DNA from: Brugia malayi
Lineage: Eukaryota > Nematoda > Chromadorea > Rhabditida > Onchocercidae
Length of the DNA: 64,000 nucleotides
Assembly (NCBI RefSeq): GCF_000002995.4
Contig: NW_025062477.1
Location: 3,940,649-4,004,648 of the forward strand
Reading direction: 5' to 3'
Position numbers and translations under genes: made by a program. Below, piece after piece: positions 60,801-64,000 of the stretch. Each line of letters begins with the position of its first letter. Within the stretch, counting starts at the first letter, position 1. Under the pieces are notes generated by a model, which did not search any database, was not told the origin of the DNA, and saw only the letters and a list, made by a program, of their open reading frames with translations.

Positions 60801-62809
60801 TTAAAAAAAAAAATTTCTCCATTTATTATAGTAATACCAAAAAAATTTTTAAACACAATGTACTCAAATCTTCAAATATTTTCCGCCAACAATACTTTGT
60901 TATCATCAGAAAACAACTCAAAATTATTAATGAACCACATGGATATTCACGGGGAAAGAAGGCATTAAAAAATGAAATTATTATGGAGATCAATTACTAC
61001 TGACTGATAACAGTCAAATTCGTCATCAATTGTCACGAAAACTGAAAATTCATTAACAACCGATTATTAGATTACCAAAAGGTAATTTAAAAAAAAAAAA
61101 AAAAAAACTTAAAAAGTTAATTCCCAATCCTTTCAATCGGGTGATGTTAGCAGCTTATCGAAGGCAAGATTTCCAGATCACTGACTTCTTAAAATTGTCA
61201 GTGAAGATTTAAATTGTCTTCATTTCTACATACCTAACTAACGAAAAGAACGGAACAGTTTAGCAATTTCCTTATCAAAAACCTCAGTCCGAGAAGTATA
61301 CATTTAATCGTATCCCAAATCAATTATGTCACCATCGTACACCGCTTGAAAATATACCATATTGAATAAGAAATATCCATCAGTATAAATTAATCAAAAT
61401 TCAATACAAAAAAAAAGTGTAAAAAAAAAGTAAAGAGAAAAAAACTTTTCATGAACTTTCCGTTAAAACTGAAACATATTTAGATCTCAATTCATTTGCC
61501 GTTATTTTTTTCATTCTAAATTTTCAACGAAATAGAACAATTAATTTGTAGTAAAGTTGGAAATCAAAAGTAAGCTGAGATAAAAAGAAAAGAAGACCAA
61601 AATAAAATTCATGTTGATAGGATGTAACTATCTCGATAACTAATCATCACTATAAAATAATGTGAATAATAAATGTGCAAATGCATTTTCCAACTTATCA
61701 TATAATTCTTCCTTTTCAATTATTTATTTGATCTTTTTTCTCCCACTAACTTTAGCAACATAATATCATTTCATTGTAAATAACAAATATATGGTAGAAG
61801 TAATATAAGTAAAAATATTTCTTTAATAAAAAAAAGAAAAAAAAAAACCAAAAATGTGATTGGTAATTTCTTCATTTTTTTTTTTTTTATAAATTTTAAG
61901 CGCTATTGTTATGTTAGAATGAAATTATGAAAAGAAAAAGAACACAGTATATATTAAAATGTAATGTGATTGAGATTTGCTGGTATTGTAATTTGGCATA
62001 TTACTAAAGTAGTAGTAGTAAGAAAGTAGAAAAGTCTCACAAAATTTCCATATTAGAGCAATTACTAAATGCAAAGTTTGATATTTACTACGACATCATG
62101 TCATAAATGAGAAGTATTTCACTAATAAAGTTCAGATAAATAAGTGCATAAAAACAATTTCTACTTATAAATGCAAATTTATTTAAAAATAGTTCTAATG
62201 AAAATAGTAAAATGACAAACATAAAAAAAAAAAAAAAAACTTTAACTAGTAAACTAATTTAAAACTAAAATGTAGTTGACAAATAATTCTGTCAAATGCT
62301 TATGAAAAATGCAAAAGATTAACTTGATTACTAAATTGTGTGCAGTATCGTTCTTGCTAATAAATGTATTCAAATGAATTTGACATGACGAAAAAATGAA
62401 ATGAAAGGAAAAAAAAGAAATTGAAATGGATCAAAAATATCTGAAAGGAATTTAAATTTGCAAAAAAAAAAAAAAAAAAAAAAAAAATAAATAAATAAAA
62501 TAAAAGTTTCATAAAATAAAAATTACTTACTGATGTGTTTCTAGAAGCAGCAGCATCAGCTACAGCACTACTTAATTCACTCATTGGTGGTGGTAATTCA
62601 AATTCACCCTGATCGGAGAATGATGCTATTGACTCAGTTGTTGGATCAATTAATGGAGGATTCACTGAAAGTAATCCTCCAGCAACGGTAGTTAATGCTT
62701 CTTCTTGCCCACTTGTCGAATGTGTTTGATCGTCACACAATGATAAAACACTATGAGCACCTCCTGCTGTTGTTGTACCAACAATCGTTAAATCTGATTC
62801 TACAAAATC
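42490..62809 (-). CDS. unc-73: UNC-73/Trio/Kalirin RhoGEF, C-terminal half: DH-PH-SH3-Ig-FN3-kinase; continues past the right edge
   Basis: Cytosolic Rho-family exchange factor for axon guidance and cell migration. Minus-strand exons seen: 62809-62531, 58324-58206, 57942-57772, 57641-57572, 57009-56923, 56516-56352, 56086-55985, 55778-55614, 53883-53654, 53293-53083, 48778-48668, 48253-48123, 47701-47392, 46902-46647, 46344-46136, 45808-45534, 44430-44292, 44162-43993, 43602-43420, 42609-42490. All internal phases fit except the last junction. [19 protein letters not shown] to [31 protein letters not shown] to [16 protein letters not shown]3: [17 protein letters not shown] to [11 protein letters not shown]. 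Ig: [16 protein letters not shown]3: LLQWKD and YYVVEYK. The kinase domain occupies 45808 to the end. The order equals the second half of Trio/Kalirin, so this is the DH2-type (RhoA-class) module. About 1,150 residues are visible; the spectrin repeats and DH1 should lie beyond 64000. Confidence 0.9.
44877..45560 (-). repeat. 57-bp tandem array, 12 copies, containing an exon end and its splice donor
   Basis: Twelve units of exactly 57 bases start every 57 bases from 44877 to 45504. On the minus strand each unit holds the last 28-30 coding bases of the kinase exon (NQLIMIMQW), the donor TG/GTAAGATATT and the start of the intron. Only the copy nearest 45534 is preceded by the true exon. The second copy from the left changes the donor to GTATGA; the others are almost identical. 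Reading through any donor meets TAA at once. Confidence 0.95.
48779..53082 (-). other. Large intron between PH-tail and SH3 exons of the Trio-like gene
   Basis: 4.3 kb with A- and T-runs and short open frames only. I see no coding exon with matching phase and no RNA gene. Its first bases encode a stop in frame with the preceding exon (see findings), so a short isoform is possible. Confidence 0.6.
50592..50613. repeat. (TG)n microsatellite
   Basis: Eleven TG units in the intron between the PH and SH3 exons of the Trio-like gene. Confidence 0.9.
58325..62530 (-). other. Large intron 5' of the DH exon group
   Basis: 4.2 kb, no exon recognised. The downstream exon begins with ATG directly after the AG at 58325, so an internal promoter in this intron could produce a short RhoGEF isoform. 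Confidence 0.5.
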
Positions 62810-63413
62810 CTAAAAAAAAAAGTAAAAAAATAAACAAATAAAAAAAAAAAACTATCAAAAAAGTATAAATTTATTTGGAGAACAAGCTATTTGTTACCTG
62901 CACTAACTTATTACATTGATTTCATTTCGTAATAATAATCAGTTAAACTATAGCAATTATCTACTTTCTTTTTTTTCACAATGAAAAAAAAAAGAAAGAT
63001 TATTTCGATTAATTATTCCACAACAGTTCAATTAATTAAAATAAGATTATTCAAACTACAAATGAAAAAATTTGCATTAGAAATCATTTCGGCAATACAT
63101 TAAGAAAATGTGCTGTAGTGACAAATGAAATTAAAATTACAACATGAAAAAAAAAAAATCATTGCAAATAAATAACCCATAAAACAATGACAGCAAATAT
63201 TAAAATGAAGAAAAATATGTTTAAAATGAAACATACAACTATGAAAAAAAGAAAAGATAAATGAGAAGAAAAGGTAATTCAGTCATTTTATGACACAATA
63301 ATGTAAATTAACAAAATAAGCAAGTAAATGAGATAATCAAAATGAAAGCCCAATTCTCTTCTGTTTCTTTTCCTCTTTAGTAAACATTATTTTGGAAAAT
63401 ATAAGACAGGAAT

Positions 63414-63480
<67 letters not shown>

Positions 63481-64000
63481 AGTGAAAAAAAAAAGAAGGA
63501 TGAAGAAAAGTCATTTCTTTTATCCCATTTCTAAGGGATAACAATACAAGCTAAAAAGGATTGTGATGAGAAAATAATAAACAACATTTATATTATTTCG
63601 TTTGATAGAAAAAAAAAAAAAAAAGAATTTCAAGATCATAATATATGAAAAGGCAAAAAAATGATGAAAAATATTAGGAAAAGTGTTCAAAGGATGGTGA
63701 AAGTAAAAATGGGAAAAAAGAGGAAAGAAGAAGAAATAGGAAAGGTAAACAAAAGAATGAAAAGAAAATAAAAGAGAGGGAAGAGAGATACATTAAAATT
63801 CAAAATTAATACTAAAAATTAGAAGTAAAAGCATCGATTTATTGTCCTGATAATGATTAACAGGTTAATTTTTATAACTAAGCTTAAGCTCTATATACAA
63901 AATAACAGACTACAAAGAGAAAAAAATGAATGAAGAAAAGAGGTTGTAGAGGTAAAGTTAAGAGAAAATGATTGAGAAGATGAGTAATAATGTGAGAAAA
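62810..64000 (-). other. Intron of the Trio-like gene up to the window edge
   Basis: Purine-rich sequence upstream of the exon at 62809, which starts in phase 0 after an AG. No further exon is seen before the edge. It includes a long GA microsatellite. Confidence 0.6.
63415..63477. repeat. (GA)n microsatellite
   Basis: About 31 uninterrupted GA units inside a generally purine-rich intron on the plus strand. Confidence 0.95.

Noticed and set aside
62357..62530. Extension of the 62809-62531 exon
   Set aside because: After the GTAAGT donor the frame becomes Phe- and Leu-rich run sequence, which is intronic.
42490..62809. Obscurin/UNC-89 as the identity of the DH-PH-Ig-kinase gene
   Set aside because: UNC-89 has DH-PH near its N-terminus followed by dozens of Ig domains. 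Here DH-PH, SH3, one Ig, one FN3 and one kinase follow directly, as in Trio/Kalirin.

Overview
The window is AT-rich nuclear DNA of a nematode, most likely a filarial or other spirurid worm. The evidence is intron-dense genes with TTTCAG-type 3' splice sites, exons of 60-300 bases, long homopolymer runs, minisatellites inside introns, and protein families that match metazoan and nematode orthologues. I cannot name the species. Exon borders were placed by hand from frame, GT/AG signals and remembered family motifs. No alignment was run.

Layout, left to right. 1-2491: AT-rich, no gene seen. 2492-9136 (+): a 17-exon NCX-type Na+/Ca2+ exchanger. 10816-11167: eight copies of a 44-bp repeat just ahead of the small ribosomal protein gene rps-12 (11220-12087, +). 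12519-13521 (+): a PBDC1 homologue, possibly in an operon with rps-12. 14356-17932 (+): the FG-repeat nucleoporin Nup58 (npp-4). 19291-21723 (-): a GT31-type glycosyltransferase whose reading frame does not join cleanly. 21724-26328: a large intergenic region with GATA-type sites and a duplicated exon-like element. 26329-31369 (+): the mitochondrial pyruvate dehydrogenase phosphatase regulatory subunit (PDPR). 32290-32946 (-): an intronless membrane protein of unknown function. 34133-36806 (+): ARFGAP1, with a GC-AG intron. 36807-42489: gene-poor, with a microsatellite, a diverged repeat field and a GC-rich minisatellite. 42490-62809 and beyond (-): the 3' half of an UNC-73/Trio/Kalirin gene encoding DH-PH-SH3-Ig-FN3-kinase, whose 5' part lies beyond the right edge.

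The genes are mostly housekeeping genes of unrelated pathways: ion transport, translation, nuclear pore, pyruvate metabolism, Golgi traffic and Rho signalling. The only likely functional link is rps-12 with PBDC1, whose yeast relative assists eEF1A folding.

The most notable observations concern the Trio-like gene. It keeps a C-terminal kinase domain, which C. elegans UNC-73 lacks as far as I know, but the HRD aspartate is replaced by alanine, so it reads as a pseudokinase. One of its exon-intron junctions has been amplified into a 12-copy, 57-bp tandem array, giving twelve splice donors in a row. A second array repeats a 3'-splice-site-like sequence eight times immediately upstream of rps-12.
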